Shown: positions 17,616 through 26,188 of the stretch, piece after piece
Position numbering within the stretch: the stretch's first letter is position 1
How the letters are laid out: every line of letters begins with the position of its first letter
Assembly (NCBI GenBank): GCA_900547395.1
Contig: URGP01000005.1
Coordinates: 50,558-114,557, forward strand
Origin: an uncultured Opitutales bacterium
GTDB lineage: Bacteria; Verrucomicrobiota; Verrucomicrobiia; Opitutales; Intestinicryptomonadaceae
Length of the DNA stretch: 64,000 nt
Direction of reading: 5' to 3'
Notes under the pieces: generated by a model
The model's database searches: none
The model's input: the letters and a program-made list of their open reading frames with translations, nothing else
Told to the model about the DNA's origin: nothing
Program-made: the position numbers and the translations under genes

Positions 17616-18094
17616 TTGTATTCCTTTTCCAAAAATTTGACAAGATGCGGCATTGCCGAGATAATTTCGTCGCGCACTTCGATGTAAGTGTTCATGCCGT
17701 ATCCGTAGGGGTCTAAAATATCCGTATGCGCGGCATTCGGGACCAGCGAAAGCAAAGTGAAAAAATGCGGCGGCATGGTTTTAAAATAACGCCTTACGGT
17801 GTCGAGATGCGCCTGCGTCATCGCAACGAGAGCAAAGCATCCGTCAAGCATTTCCTGCGTTATCGATTGGGCAACATGCCTTGAAATGTCAACCCCGACC
17901 TTGTCGAGAGCGATTATCGAATTTGAGCTTGCCCTCATTCCGTCCTCACCAAAAGTTCCCGCGGAAAGCACGCGCAAAGTTTTAAGAGGGCTTGAATCGG
18001 GCAATGCCGCAATCGCGTGCTTCAAAAGCCCCTCTCCCATGGGGGAGCGGCAGATGTTGCCCGTGCATAGAAATATTACGCTGTCTCTTTTCAT
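17612..18094 (-). CDS. Low-molecular-weight protein tyrosine/arginine phosphatase
   Basis: 160 residues from the ATG at 18094, which lies one base after the purD stop; a GTG start at 18109 would overlap purD. The P-loop is FLCTGNICRSP with nucleophile Cys10 and Arg16. The general acid is in DPYGYG (Asp near residue 123). A Thr after the P-loop Cys resembles the YwlE subgroup, which removes phosphate from arginine, so protein arginine phosphatase is possible. The gene order purD, phosphatase, rpiB with one-base spacing or overlap implies one transcript. Confidence 0.88.
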   Translation of the reverse strand: MKRDSVIFLCTGNICRSPMGEGLLKHAIAALPDSSPLKTLRVLSAGTFGEDGMRASSNSIIALDKVGVDISRHVAQSITQEMLDGCFALVAMTQAHLDTVRRYFKTMPPHFFTLLSLVPNAAHTDILDPYGYGMNTYIEVRDEIISAMPHLVKFLEKEYK

Positions 18095-18095
18095 T

Positions 18096-19382
18096 TTATT
18101 GCAAGTCACGCTTTAACTGGCGATGGGCAATGTCGCGGCGGTAGAATGCGCCGTCAAACGAAGTTTCACCGCAGAGTTTATAAGCTTTATCCAGCGCCTC
18201 GCGCAAAGTTTTGCCTGTCGCAGTCATACCCAAAACCCTGCCTCCGTTTGTCAAAATTTCGCCGTCCGACCCGCGCTTTGTTCCGCTATGGATTACATAC
18301 GCGCCGTCTGTTTCCGTCTTGGGAAGTGAAATTACATCGCCTTTCTTGTATGAATCGGGATAGCCTTTCGCGCAAACCACCACGACCACCGCAAATTCGT
18401 CCTTGATTTCCACCTTTGAAGAATCCAAAGAGCCGTTTGCAATGCTATTCATAAGCTCTAAGGCGTCGGTTTTTAAAAGCGGCAAAAGCACCTGGCATTC
18501 GGGGTCGCCGAAACGCACGTTAAATTCAACGACTTTCGGTCCTTGCGCGGTAATCATGATGCCTACATACAAAGTTCCGCGATAGTCTATGCCCTCTTTT
18601 TTCAAGCCCTCCAAGGTGGGCGAAACAATGTCTTTTCTGACTTTTTCCAAAACTTCCTCGGTTGCGACGGCCGCGGGAGCATACGCGCCCATTCCGCCCG
18701 TATTCAAGCCTGTGTCGCCTTCGCCAACGCGCTTGTGATCCTGGCTCGGCGGAAGCATGATGTAATTCGTGCCGCAAACCATTAACATGATGCTCGCCTC
18801 TTCGCCCTCCATTTTTTCTTCAACGACAATTTCCCTGCCGCTTTCGCCGAAGACTCCGCCTTCAAGCATTTCGCGAGCCGCTTCCACGGCTTCTTCCTTT
18901 GTCGATGGAATAACGACGCCCTTGCCCGCCGCCAAGCCGCTCGCCTTTATGACAACGTCAAACGGAGCTTCCTCAATGAATTTTTTTGCCGATTTGAAAT
19001 CCGTAAAATTTTCGCCTGCGGCAGTCGGGATTGAATATTTTTTAAGAAAGTTTTTTGAAAAAGCCTTGCTCGCTTCCAACGTTGCGCCGTCTTTGTTCGG
19101 CCCGTAAACCGATATGCCCTCCGCCCGCAGAGCGTCTGCAAGCCCCATTGAAAGGGGGATTTCAGGTCCGCACACAACAAGGTCGAATTTGCCGCCACGG
19201 GCAAATTCGACTATGCCTGAAATGTCGTCAACCTTTATTGCGGCAGTTTCGCAGTCCAATTCAATGCCGCCGTTTGCGGGCGTGCAAACCAATCTGCCGC
19301 ACAGGGGAGATTTTTTCACCGCTTTTACAATGGCGTGCTCTCTGCCGCCGCTTCCGATAACCAAAACGTCAAGTTTTTTCAT
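18096..19382 (-). CDS. purD: Phosphoribosylamine--glycine ligase (GARS)
   Basis: 428 residues, typical for PurD. The N-domain begins VLVIGSGGREHAIV, followed by CGPEIPLSMGLADAL. The ATP-grasp core has VIKASGLAAGKGVVIP and VVEEKMEGEEASIM, then PPSQDHKRVGEGDTGLNTGG and EFNVRFGDPECQVLLP with the Mg-binding Glu/Asn. It makes glycinamide ribonucleotide, the second step of purine synthesis. It starts five bases after the end of the LptF/LptG-type permease gene, so it may be transcribed with it. Nothing is truncated. Confidence 0.96.
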   Translation of the reverse strand: MKKLDVLVIGSGGREHAIVKAVKKSPLCGRLVCTPANGGIELDCETAAIKVDDISGIVEFARGGKFDLVVCGPEIPLSMGLADALRAEGISVYGPNKDGATLEASKAFSKNFLKKYSIPTAAGENFTDFKSAKKFIEEAPFDVVIKASGLAAGKGVVIPSTKEEAVEAAREMLEGGVFGESGREIVVEEKMEGEEASIMLMVCGTNYIMLPPSQDHKRVGEGDTGLNTGGMGAYAPAAVATEEVLEKVRKDIVSPTLEGLKKEGIDYRGTLYVGIMITAQGPKVVEFNVRFGDPECQVLLPLLKTDALELMNSIANGSLDSSKVEIKDEFAVVVVVCAKGYPDSYKKGDVISLPKTETDGAYVIHSGTKRGSDGEILTNGGRVLGMTATGKTLREALDKAYKLCGETSFDGAFYRRDIAHRQLKRDLQ

Positions 19383-19387
19383 AAATT

Positions 19388-20503
19388 CTACAATGCCTTT
19401 CTGTACAAAGTTAAAGCAAAAACCAGCATAAGCAGGTTGGGGACAACCGCCGCAAGCAAAATCGGGATTAAACCGCTCGAACCCATTGCGGTAAAGAGGC
19501 TGTCCAAAATATAATATGAGAAAAACAGCCCCGCAGTCTTAGACACCCCGACCATGGGATTTGTGCGAACTCCCGAAATCGAAAACGGGATTGCGATTGC
19601 AATCACGATTATGCAGGCAAGCGGGCTTACCCACAGGCTCATAAGCTGTTCGGCATAAGGGCGCATATGCTCGCTTTTTTCATCGCCCGACGCCGCTATA
19701 AGCTTTTGCAACTCGAAAAGCGACAAGTCTTTGGGGCGGCTCATGCTGAGCTTCATTATTTGAGGGTCTTCCTTGAAATCGCGGTAGTACTTCTTGTCAA
19801 AGACGTCCGCCCTTATCGGGCTTGACGTTTCGGGGTCGAAGAAAATCTGCTGGCCGTTCGTGAAAAACCAGCACATGTCAAGGTCGTCAAAAACGCCTTC
19901 CTTGGCGAGAATTTTGGAAGTTTCCCTGCCTTTTTCATCGGCAAGATGGATTTCCACACCGTAAGCTTTTTTGGACGCCTGCGAAAATTTGTTGATGAAC
20001 CAAAGCCTGCCGTCAGCCCTGTTTTTAAAGCAAAGAAGTGAGATTTTGCCGACGAGTTTGTCTTCTTTTAGATTTTTGCGCTCGCTTTCAAATTTGAGAT
20101 TGTTGTAGAGAGTGGCGGCATTTTCCTTTGAAGTCGGAACAACGGAAGCGTTTATCCAGAACAAAAATCCCGCAAGAAGCGCCCCGGCAACCCACAGCGA
20201 ACGGGTAATTTGCCAAACATTCATGCCCGCCGCCCTCATCGCCACGATTTCATTGTTTTTGTGGAAGTTCCCCAAAATGAACACCACCGATATCAGCAAG
20301 CTTATCGGAAGCACAACGGGAATAAAAGACGGAATCAGCTGCCAATAATAATAGCAAATTCTGCCCGCCGAAGCCTTAAACCCCAAAAGGTCGTCAAGCT
20401 CGTTATACATGTCGTTTAAAATCAAAATGCCCAAAGTCACGCCAACCGTTGCGGCAAAAACCTTCAACCATTCCACAAATACATACCTGTCGACAATCCT
20501 CAT
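19388..20503 (-). CDS. LptF/LptG-family permease (YjgP/YjgQ)
   Basis: 371 residues. Three membrane helices lie near the N-terminus (residues about 12-30, 54-76 and 102-120) and three near the C-terminus (about 290-310, 318-336 and 345-365), around a periplasmic beta-jellyroll. This is the fold of the inner-membrane LPS export subunits. The N-terminus MRIVDRYVFVEWLKVF matches the coupling-helix region. With LptB2 it would pull LPS out of the inner membrane toward the Lpt bridge. Only one permease gene lies here; the partner must be elsewhere, so whether this is LptF or LptG is not settled. Genes for lipid A (lpxK) occur later in the window. Confidence 0.85.
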   Translation of the reverse strand: MRIVDRYVFVEWLKVFAATVGVTLGILILNDMYNELDDLLGFKASAGRICYYYWQLIPSFIPVVLPISLLISVVFILGNFHKNNEIVAMRAAGMNVWQITRSLWVAGALLAGFLFWINASVVPTSKENAATLYNNLKFESERKNLKEDKLVGKISLLCFKNRADGRLWFINKFSQASKKAYGVEIHLADEKGRETSKILAKEGVFDDLDMCWFFTNGQQIFFDPETSSPIRADVFDKKYYRDFKEDPQIMKLSMSRPKDLSLFELQKLIAASGDEKSEHMRPYAEQLMSLWVSPLACIIVIAIAIPFSISGVRTNPMVGVSKTAGLFFSYYILDSLFTAMGSSGLIPILLAAVVPNLLMLVFALTLYRKAL

Positions 20504-20661
20504 AATCGCGAACCCCGCGCAAGGGCAAATTTCCTTAAAAATAAAACGAGAACCGATATTAACTAAATTAAACCGCGTGTAAATTTTATTCTCAAAAAAT
20601 CGCCAAATTTTTTAGAAAGTAGTTGCAAATGCAAATGGGTTGATTTTAAATTAAAGCCACA

Positions 20662-21441
20662 ATGAAGAACTTGGGTGAAACTTTAAAACAGGCGCGCGCA
20701 AACAAGGGCGTGGAATTGCGCGACGTTTCAGACGCCACTAAAATCAGAATTGATTTCCTTGCAAAAATGGAAGAAGGAGACTTCAATTTTGATTTGCCGG
20801 AAATTTACAAAAGAGGATTTTTGAGGCTGTACGCGGCATATTTGGGGCTCGACACAAAAGCCATCATGGCGGACTACTACGCCTCTACGGGCGGCAGGCA
20901 TTCCGACAAGGAATCGCAGCGCGCCCAAAACGCGAAAAAACAATTTTTAGGCGAGCTTGACGAAGAAAGTACATCAAGCTCCCCCGAAAACAGATACGAC
21001 GAAGAGCCGAACTCCGATTTGCCTCCCGACGGAATTTCAGCAGACGACAAGTCAAAATACCTCAAAATCGGCGCAATCGTCGCCTGCGTCATAGCCGCGA
21101 TAATTTTGATTGTGGCTGCCGTTTCCAAGCTCACATCAAACCCCGAAACTCCGACAATAGCGCAGGGGCTGGAAATACCCGAATGCGTAATCACCATCAA
21201 GGCGCTTACCGACACTTCGTACAAACTGACTCCCGAATCAAACCCGAACTACACATACCACAAGGGCGAAGTCCGCGCGGGAGACGTTAAAACGTTCAAG
21301 GTGAAAGAAGCGTTGATTATCCAGCCGCTTCCCGGGAAAATCGGAGACCTTCACATTGAAAGGAACGGACAGCATCTCGACTATGCAAGACTGATTCCGC
21401 GTCCCGCCCCGAAATATAAAATTGCAATGCCGAAGCAATAA
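20662..21441 (+). CDS. RodZ-like HTH membrane protein
   Basis: 259 residues. Residues 3-70 form a Cro/HTH_25 domain (LGETLKQARANKGVELRDVS, then IYKRGFLRLYAAYLGLD), the cytosolic part that binds MreB in RodZ. An acidic linker (75-130) leads to one membrane helix at about 134-155 (YLKIGAIVACVIAAIILIVA). A periplasmic domain of about 100 residues follows with a short beta-rich segment (PECVITIKALTDTSYKL), as in DUF4115. RodZ helps keep rod shape. It is divergent from the permease gene; the 158-base gap must hold both promoters. A terminator hairpin follows at 21473. Confidence 0.75.
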   Translation: MKNLGETLKQARANKGVELRDVSDATKIRIDFLAKMEEGDFNFDLPEIYKRGFLRLYAAYLGLDTKAIMADYYASTGGRHSDKESQRAQNAKKQFLGELDEESTSSSPENRYDEEPNSDLPPDGISADDKSKYLKIGAIVACVIAAIILIVAAVSKLTSNPETPTIAQGLEIPECVITIKALTDTSYKLTPESNPNYTYHKGEVRAGDVKTFKVKEALIIQPLPGKIGDLHIERNGQHLDYARLIPRPAPKYKIAMPKQ

Positions 21442-21472
21442 CGGGAACTTTCAACATTTCATTTAAAAATTC

Positions 21473-21499
21473 AAGCGGCATCAAATGATTCCGCTTTTT
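21473..21499 (+). terminator. Rho-independent terminator after the RodZ-like gene
   Basis: Stem AAGCGGCATCA (21473-21483) pairs with TGATTCCGCTT (21486-21496) with one mismatch and a two-base turn, followed by a run of T. It lies between the RodZ-like gene and the PhnP-like gene. Confidence 0.6.
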
Positions 21500-21512
21500 C
21501 GTTAAAAAAAGA

Positions 21513-22289
21513 ATGAAACTCACTTTTTTAGGAACGGGGACATCGCAGGGCGTGCCGATGATTGGATTTGACAATCCGGGATTAGATTTGTCGAACCCTA
21601 AAAACTGGCGCACGCGCTCAGCCGCGCATATTGAAGCAGGCGGAATGCACATTCAAATTGACGCGGGCCCCGAATTCCGCCTGCAATGCCTGCAAAACAA
21701 AGTGAACTGGATTGACGTATTTCTGCTCACGCACGGGCATGCCGACCATATTTTGGGAATGGACGACCTGCGCAGGTTTTGCGACAGAATGCCGAATAAC
21801 AAAATCCCCGTTTACGCGAACGACTACGGCATCGAGCGCATCAATTTCATATTTCCTTACGCCGTTTTGGACAAACCTGCGCAGCGCGGCTATCCCTGCT
21901 TTGGCGTAAAAAAAATGCCCAATCTTCTGGAATTTGAGAACGGACTGAAAATTTACGCTGAGGAACTTCCTCACGGAACAACAAAAACACTCGGTTTTGT
22001 ATTTGAGTTTGAAGGCAAAAAACTCGCCTACTATAACGACTGCAAACTGCTTACTCCGAGGGCAATCGAACTTGCCCAAAATGCCGACATCGTTGTTTTG
22101 GACGGTCTAAGACCAATCCCCCACCCCACCCACCTTTCGATATTTGAAGCAATCGAATACGCAAAAATACTGAACGCAAAACGCACATTTTTCACACACA
22201 CCACGTGGCAAATTGACTACGAAACGTGGTCGAAAAAAATCCCCGAAAACACACAAATTGCATACGACGGACTGTCGGTTGAAATATAG
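21513..22289 (+). CDS. MBL-fold metallohydrolase, PhnP/cyclic phosphodiesterase-like
   Basis: 258 residues. It begins MKLTFLGTGTSQGVPMIG, the N-terminus typical of PhnP and RNase Z-like metallo-beta-lactamase proteins. The metal-binding motif is LLTHGHADHILGMDDLRR; further ligands are in the AEELPHGTT and YYNDCKLL segments and the late His in FFTHTTW. PhnP cleaves ribosyl 1,2-cyclic phosphate; many stand-alone homologues are general cyclic phosphodiesterases. No phn genes are near, so I keep the call at family level. The stop codon directly abuts the ATG of the YggU gene, so the two are coupled. Confidence 0.82.
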   Translation: MKLTFLGTGTSQGVPMIGFDNPGLDLSNPKNWRTRSAAHIEAGGMHIQIDAGPEFRLQCLQNKVNWIDVFLLTHGHADHILGMDDLRRFCDRMPNNKIPVYANDYGIERINFIFPYAVLDKPAQRGYPCFGVKKMPNLLEFENGLKIYAEELPHGTTKTLGFVFEFEGKKLAYYNDCKLLTPRAIELAQNADIVVLDGLRPIPHPTHLSIFEAIEYAKILNAKRTFFTHTTWQIDYETWSKKIPENTQIAYDGLSVEI

Positions 22290-22553
22290 ATGGGGCGCAT
22301 AAAATTCAGAATTATCCCGAACGCGCGCAAGACAGAACTTGCGGGAGAATACGCAAACGCCGTAAAAATCAAGCTTTCCGCGCCGCCGATAGAAGGCAAG
22401 GCGAATGCGGAGTTAATCAAATACCTTTCAAAATCGCTCGGAGTCTCGAAATCGTCAATTACTTTTGTTTCGGGAGAAACGTCAAAAGACAAACTGCTTG
22501 AAATTCCGAATTTCGACATGAAAGCCATAATCGAAAAATTGTCGGAAAAATAA
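22290..22553 (+). CDS. YggU/DUF167 family protein
   Basis: 87 residues, complete. The signature is RIKFRIIPNARKTELAGEY, then IKLSAPPIEGKANAELIKYL and SITFVSGETSKDKLLEI. This small alpha/beta fold is conserved from bacteria to eukaryotes (C15orf40); its role is unknown. Its ATG touches the preceding stop codon with no gap. Confidence 0.9.
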   Translation: MGRIKFRIIPNARKTELAGEYANAVKIKLSAPPIEGKANAELIKYLSKSLGVSKSSITFVSGETSKDKLLEIPNFDMKAIIEKLSEK

Positions 22554-22592
22554 ATTTTGAAACAAACGCGCAATCTTGCCGTTTAACATAGT

Positions 22593-22961
22593 ATGAAAAC
22601 ATCATTGCGCAGAATTGCGGATTTCACGCTATATTTCAGTTTTTGCTTTTTGCTCGGGAGCGGTCTTTTGATGAAATTCTCGTTTGTGAGAGGGCTTGGA
22701 CCGCAAACCGCCCTGGGGCTTTCAAAGCCCGAATGGTGCGATTTGCATTTGCTTGCAGGCGCGGTAATGCTCTGCGCCGCAATCTTGCACCTTGCGCTAA
22801 ATTCCCAATGGATTTGCAAAGTCGGGGCTTTCGGAAAAAAACGCCTTGCCATTTTTATAATCGCACTCGGCATAATTCTGACACTTTTTTTGGCGTTTTG
22901 CCCCGTAAAAACCTGCGAACAATCAGACAAGCATCCGCGCATGCAAAGATTTCATAAATAA
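22593..22961 (+). CDS. DUF4405-type small membrane protein
   Basis: 122 residues with three membrane helices: about 7-27 (LRRIADFTLYFSFCFLLGSG), 50-68 (LHLLAGAVMLCAAILHLAL) and 82-104 (LAIFIIALGIILTLFLAF). The conserved His residues in WCDLHLLAG and ILHLALNSQWI recall the haem-binding layout of DUF4405/cytochrome b-like proteins, but haem binding is untested. The C-terminus has two Cys (PVKTCEQ). It follows the YggU gene by 39 bases and precedes a strong bidirectional terminator. Confidence 0.65.
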   Translation: MKTSLRRIADFTLYFSFCFLLGSGLLMKFSFVRGLGPQTALGLSKPEWCDLHLLAGAVMLCAAILHLALNSQWICKVGAFGKKRLAIFIIALGIILTLFLAFCPVKTCEQSDKHPRMQRFHK

Positions 22962-22998
22962 AGCCGCGCACTGCAAACCTCGCCGAAGATTTCAAATA

Positions 22999-23034
22999 AA
23001 ACAGCCGCCCGAAAATTCTCGGACGGCTGTTTTG
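22999..23034. terminator. Bidirectional terminator
   Basis: ACAGCCGCCCGA (23001-23012) pairs with TCGGACGGCTGT (23019-23030) around a six-base loop, with one mismatch. A-rich sequence on the left and TTTTG on the right let it work in both directions. It separates the DUF4405 gene and the convergent PEP-CTERM gene. Confidence 0.8.
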
Positions 23035-23053
23035 TTCTTCGCAATGCGAAAAT

Positions 23054-24637
23054 TTACTTTCTTCTGCGATATGCCGCAAAAGCAAGTGCCAATGCGCCAA
23101 GTATTGCAGCATATGTGCCGGGTTCGGGAATTGCCGCATTGATGTCGAACGAAACCTTATTTCCTTCAAATGAAAGATTTTCAGCAGTCCATTCGTTGCC
23201 CTTTGAATCGATTACTTTAAGCAGAACATTGTTATTTTCAAGGGCCGAAAGAACTACCCCTGCGGAATCTCCAAAAATCGTACCAAGATTTACCGAATTA
23301 GAGGCTTCATCAAAACCGGAAATCGTCAACGCATCAAAACTCGTGCCGTCGGACAATGAAACCATTGATGAAAAGTTTTCAACAATGAGCGTATCAACGT
23401 CAAATGCATTTAAGAATACAACATCGCTGTTCGCCAAAATTTCGATTTTATCAAAATTAGCAACACTTATTGAACCGGTATATGCTTGCAAGAGAAGTGC
23501 CTTTTCTCCGTTTACGACAGCTTCGCCATCTGTTCCATAAACAAAACCTCCCACTACCGCATTGCCCGATAATGCGACTTTTACATTGCCGACAACATTT
23601 GTCTTTATGGTGGCATTGCCCGCGCCGTAAACATTGCCTTCAATGCTTCCACCACTAATTACGACATTTACATTTCCTTCAACCGTGCCCGTTGCTCCAT
23701 ATACACTGGCGGAACTTGCGGGAATGTAATTCAAGTTGTAGCCGTCTGCTTCTGTAATTTTTCTGATTGTACCGCCTAAAATAGTAACATTAGCATCGCC
23801 TTTTACAATCGGAATATTCGGATTTGCTCTCACTTTGTAGTCAAAAGAACCGCCTGAAACATCACCAAGAATTTCAGCATCACCACTTATTACAACGTTT
23901 GTGCTGCCATTTATTGTGTTGTTTGAATAAGCTCCGCCAAAAACGTTTGTCTGAACGCTTCCACCGCTAATGTTTACATAAGTATTGCCCTCTACGACAG
24001 AATTCCACGAACCTCCGCCATAAATTCCGCGTGCTCCTCTGTCATAATTGGTTTCCGCACTATACAAAACGTTTGCGCCCCTTCCATAAACAGTTCCGCC
24101 GGAAATATTTATGGTTGCATCACCCTTTGTTGTGCCGCTTCCTGCACCAAGAATAGACGCCCCTACTTCGCCGGCGGTCATGTCTATTTGAGTATTTCCC
24201 CAAACAACGGTATTGCCTATGCCATATGTTCCTGCAACAACTTCGTTTATCGCATCTGAGCGAACACCCATTCTTATCTTGCCGCCGTCAAATTTGTAGA
24301 TAATATTGCCATAAACAATGGCGGGAGAAGCTGATGATAATACCAAAGAACCTATGTCAGTATTCGCGCCCGTAGAAACTGTTATGGCGTTAAAATTACC
24401 ATTTACCAAGTTCGCACCATCAAAATTACTTGAACCTACGGATTTCCCCGTTGCAAGAATACTAAGCAATGTGTCTTGTCCATAATTTGCGTTGGTTGCA
24501 TCTATTGTATAACTGCCTTCAATGTCAGTTGAAGAGGAAGCCCAAGAGGTTGTGGGAGAGTACGAAACGTCTCCTTCTGCCCAAGTTGCACTTGCAAACA
24601 ATGCAAATATGGATGTTGCTATGATTGTTTTTTTCAT
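23054..24637 (-). CDS. PEP-CTERM anchored repetitive surface protein
   Basis: 527 residues. A signal peptide (MKKTIIATSIFALFASATWA) is followed by about 400 residues of Gly/Asn/Val-rich repeats. These contain many copies of a pattern like VNISGGSVxxNVFGG or VVISGGSIEGNVYGAG, as expected for a right-handed beta-helix or autotransporter passenger. The C-terminus carries a PEP-CTERM sorting signal: IPEPGTYAAILGALALAFAAY then RRRK. Such tails are processed by an exosortase and leave the protein outside the cell, often linked to exopolysaccharide. No exosortase gene is in this window. It is a single gene with its own promoter region upstream. Confidence 0.85.
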   Translation of the reverse strand: MKKTIIATSIFALFASATWAEGDVSYSPTTSWASSSTDIEGSYTIDATNANYGQDTLLSILATGKSVGSSNFDGANLVNGNFNAITVSTGANTDIGSLVLSSASPAIVYGNIIYKFDGGKIRMGVRSDAINEVVAGTYGIGNTVVWGNTQIDMTAGEVGASILGAGSGTTKGDATINISGGTVYGRGANVLYSAETNYDRGARGIYGGGSWNSVVEGNTYVNISGGSVQTNVFGGAYSNNTINGSTNVVISGDAEILGDVSGGSFDYKVRANPNIPIVKGDANVTILGGTIRKITEADGYNLNYIPASSASVYGATGTVEGNVNVVISGGSIEGNVYGAGNATIKTNVVGNVKVALSGNAVVGGFVYGTDGEAVVNGEKALLLQAYTGSISVANFDKIEILANSDVVFLNAFDVDTLIVENFSSMVSLSDGTSFDALTISGFDEASNSVNLGTIFGDSAGVVLSALENNNVLLKVIDSKGNEWTAENLSFEGNKVSFDINAAIPEPGTYAAILGALALAFAAYRRRK

Positions 24638-25096
24638 GTCTTTTATGCCTGCTTAAATTAAAAAAAATAAAATATTATAATTTAATGACGGAAAAAATAG
24701 ATATCTCTATTCTCGTGTCAACCCAAATATCTGCGTTTTTCATCAAAGCTTGGAGAAGGAATAAAAAAGCGAAGTGCTCCATAAAAAATGAAACTTTGGA
24801 AAAGGAAGATTTAAGATTGAAGAAAGTGATAGTTAGTACATTACTCTAAATTCAGTATTGCATATATAACTAAAACCCACTCACTTCGGAACTCCCCCCT
24901 CTATATTTCCTACTTGGGATTACACAGAAAACCATTAGATTATCTTAAAACTAACATCGATTTAAACAGTATCAGATTAAATTTATATTGCCATCCATGG
25001 AGAGCATGGAAGTCAAACCGATTTCCATATCCGTTTAAACCCAATATAAGATTATCCCCTGGGAATTGAGAATAAAATAAATAAAACAGTAAAAAT
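24638..25096. other. Gene-free AT-rich stretch
   Basis: About 460 bases between the PEP-CTERM gene and the tRNA. A 74-codon open frame (24625-24849, plus) begins inside the surface-protein start region, has no ribosome-binding site and reads as low-complexity, so I do not call it. A small palindrome (TCCATG...CATGGA) lies near 24995. I see no RNA family or repeat I can name. It could hold the promoter of the PEP-CTERM gene and the tRNA 3' trailer. Confidence 0.5.
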
Positions 25097-25169
25097 TGGA
25101 GACGATGAGTCTCGAACTCACGACCTCCACAATGCCATTGTGGCGCTCTTCCAACTGAGCTACGTCCCC
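25097..25169 (-). tRNA. tRNA-Ala (GGC)
   Basis: The reverse complement folds as a full cloverleaf of 73 bases: acceptor GGGGACG/CGTCTCC, D-arm GCTC...GAGC, anticodon stem CCACA/TGTGG with loop ATGGCAT (anticodon GGC), and T-arm GTGAG-TTCGAGA-CTCAT. The third acceptor pair is G3-U70, the identity signal for alanyl-tRNA synthetase, which confirms the assignment. Discriminator base is A. The 3' CCA is not encoded. Confidence 0.95.
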
Positions 25170-25185
25170 GTTTATTAAAAAAATC

Positions 25186-25214
25186 AGCATCTCATCTTCT
25201 CGGAAATTTGTCAA
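25186..25214 (-). promoter_or_regulatory. Promoter of tRNA-Ala
   Basis: On the minus strand TTGACA (25214-25209) and GATGCT (25191-25186) are 17 bases apart, ending 16 bases before the mature tRNA 5' end. The -35 is a perfect match; the -10 is weak. Confidence 0.5.
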
Positions 25215-25521
25215 GCATCAAAAAAAAATTATTAAGCTTAAAAATTCAAAACTGAACATTTTTATAGATTATTTCATTCAAGCACAGAGGCAAAGAAATT
25301 TTACAATGCACCGCCATATAAAAGCGGAACTATAAGCATTTAAATGCAAACAACGCCTAAAAATTCCGCAAAAAAATTTACCAAAACATCATACAAACCC
25401 AAACGTCAAAGCCTTAAAGTTTTTTTTGCCTTTCAAGGTTCTGCAAGCTTTGCGCATTTATCTCTTTTATTAAAATTTTACTTGCAGAAACAATATTTTT
25501 GGAAATTATTTCTACGAAAAA

Positions 25522-26100
25522 ATGGACGACTTTTTCTTTTCAGATTATTCCTTTGGCGGCTCTGCGGACTTTGGCGAAAACAAATGGTCCGAACGCGATT
25601 GGCTCGCCTACATAAAGCGTTCGCAGGCGGAAATTCAAAAAATATCAAAACTGTATTTCGAGCACAGGCGCAATATGTCTTTTGAAGACATCATGACGGC
25701 TTCGGGATGGAGCATTGCAAACGGCGACGACTCCGACGATTCTCAAAACTCAGAGCCGATGACCCTTATAAACCACCCTGTTTATATTGCCTCGCGCGCG
25801 CTCATAAAATGCCTGCAATCTGTGGTTGAAGAGCTCGTAAAATCGTCAAACTGCGAACCTTTGTTTGTCTTGCAGCTTTCAAACACAATACATGAAGCCT
25901 CCGAATTGATTTGCGTTGCGGTAAATTCCACCGATTTGGGCGAAGACTTGCTCGCGCGCTCTTATTACAAGTCCGCCCTTATGGCGTTAAATTCAGTGCT
26001 CGCAAAAATCGAAAATTTTTCAGACGCATTGGAAAAGAAAGAAATTGCAAGCATCATAATTTTTGATTTGCGCCAACTCTGTCTAAATCTAAGCAACTAA
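25522..26100 (+). CDS. Conserved-looking hypothetical cytosolic protein
   Basis: 192 residues, start ATG at 25522. The N-terminus is aromatic and acidic (MDDFFFSDYSFGGSADFGENK), then the protein is nearly all helix: WLAYIKRSQAEIQKISKLY, an acidic loop with DDSDDSQNS, and helices to the end. No signal, membrane segment or catalytic motif is present. The overall look is of a four-helix-type regulatory or structural protein. I do not recognise the family. It stands alone between the tRNA and the pilus-like locus and ends 89 bases before the convergent secretin gene. The 350 bases before it are AT-rich without other features; an overlapping frame at 25344 is a shadow. Confidence 0.65.
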   Translation: MDDFFFSDYSFGGSADFGENKWSERDWLAYIKRSQAEIQKISKLYFEHRRNMSFEDIMTASGWSIANGDDSDDSQNSEPMTLINHPVYIASRALIKCLQSVVEELVKSSNCEPLFVLQLSNTIHEASELICVAVNSTDLGEDLLARSYYKSALMALNSVLAKIENFSDALEKKEIASIIIFDLRQLCLNLSN

Positions 26101-26136
26101 CCTTAATAATTTTTATCTTTCCAATTTTAAATTGGC

Positions 26137-26170
26137 AAAAAAAGGCGGAAAAGTTTTTCTTTTCCGCCTT
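26137..26170 (-). terminator. Terminator of the pilus-like operon
   Basis: A perfect 12-base stem, AAGGCGGAAAAG (26142-26153) with CTTTTCCGCCTT (26159-26170), and a five-base loop. On the minus strand it is followed by a run of T, so it ends the secretin transcript. It may also stop the convergent plus-strand gene. Confidence 0.8.
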
Positions 26171-26188
26171 AAATTTTCTATGCAAGAA

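Noticed and set aside
24625..24849. 74-codon plus-strand open frame
   Set aside because: It overlaps the start of the PEP-CTERM gene, lacks a ribosome-binding site and has low-complexity AT-driven content.
25344..25685. 113-codon plus-strand frame before the hypothetical gene at 25522
   Set aside because: It overlaps 25522-26100 in another frame, is Lys/Phe/Arg-rich and has no support beyond being open.
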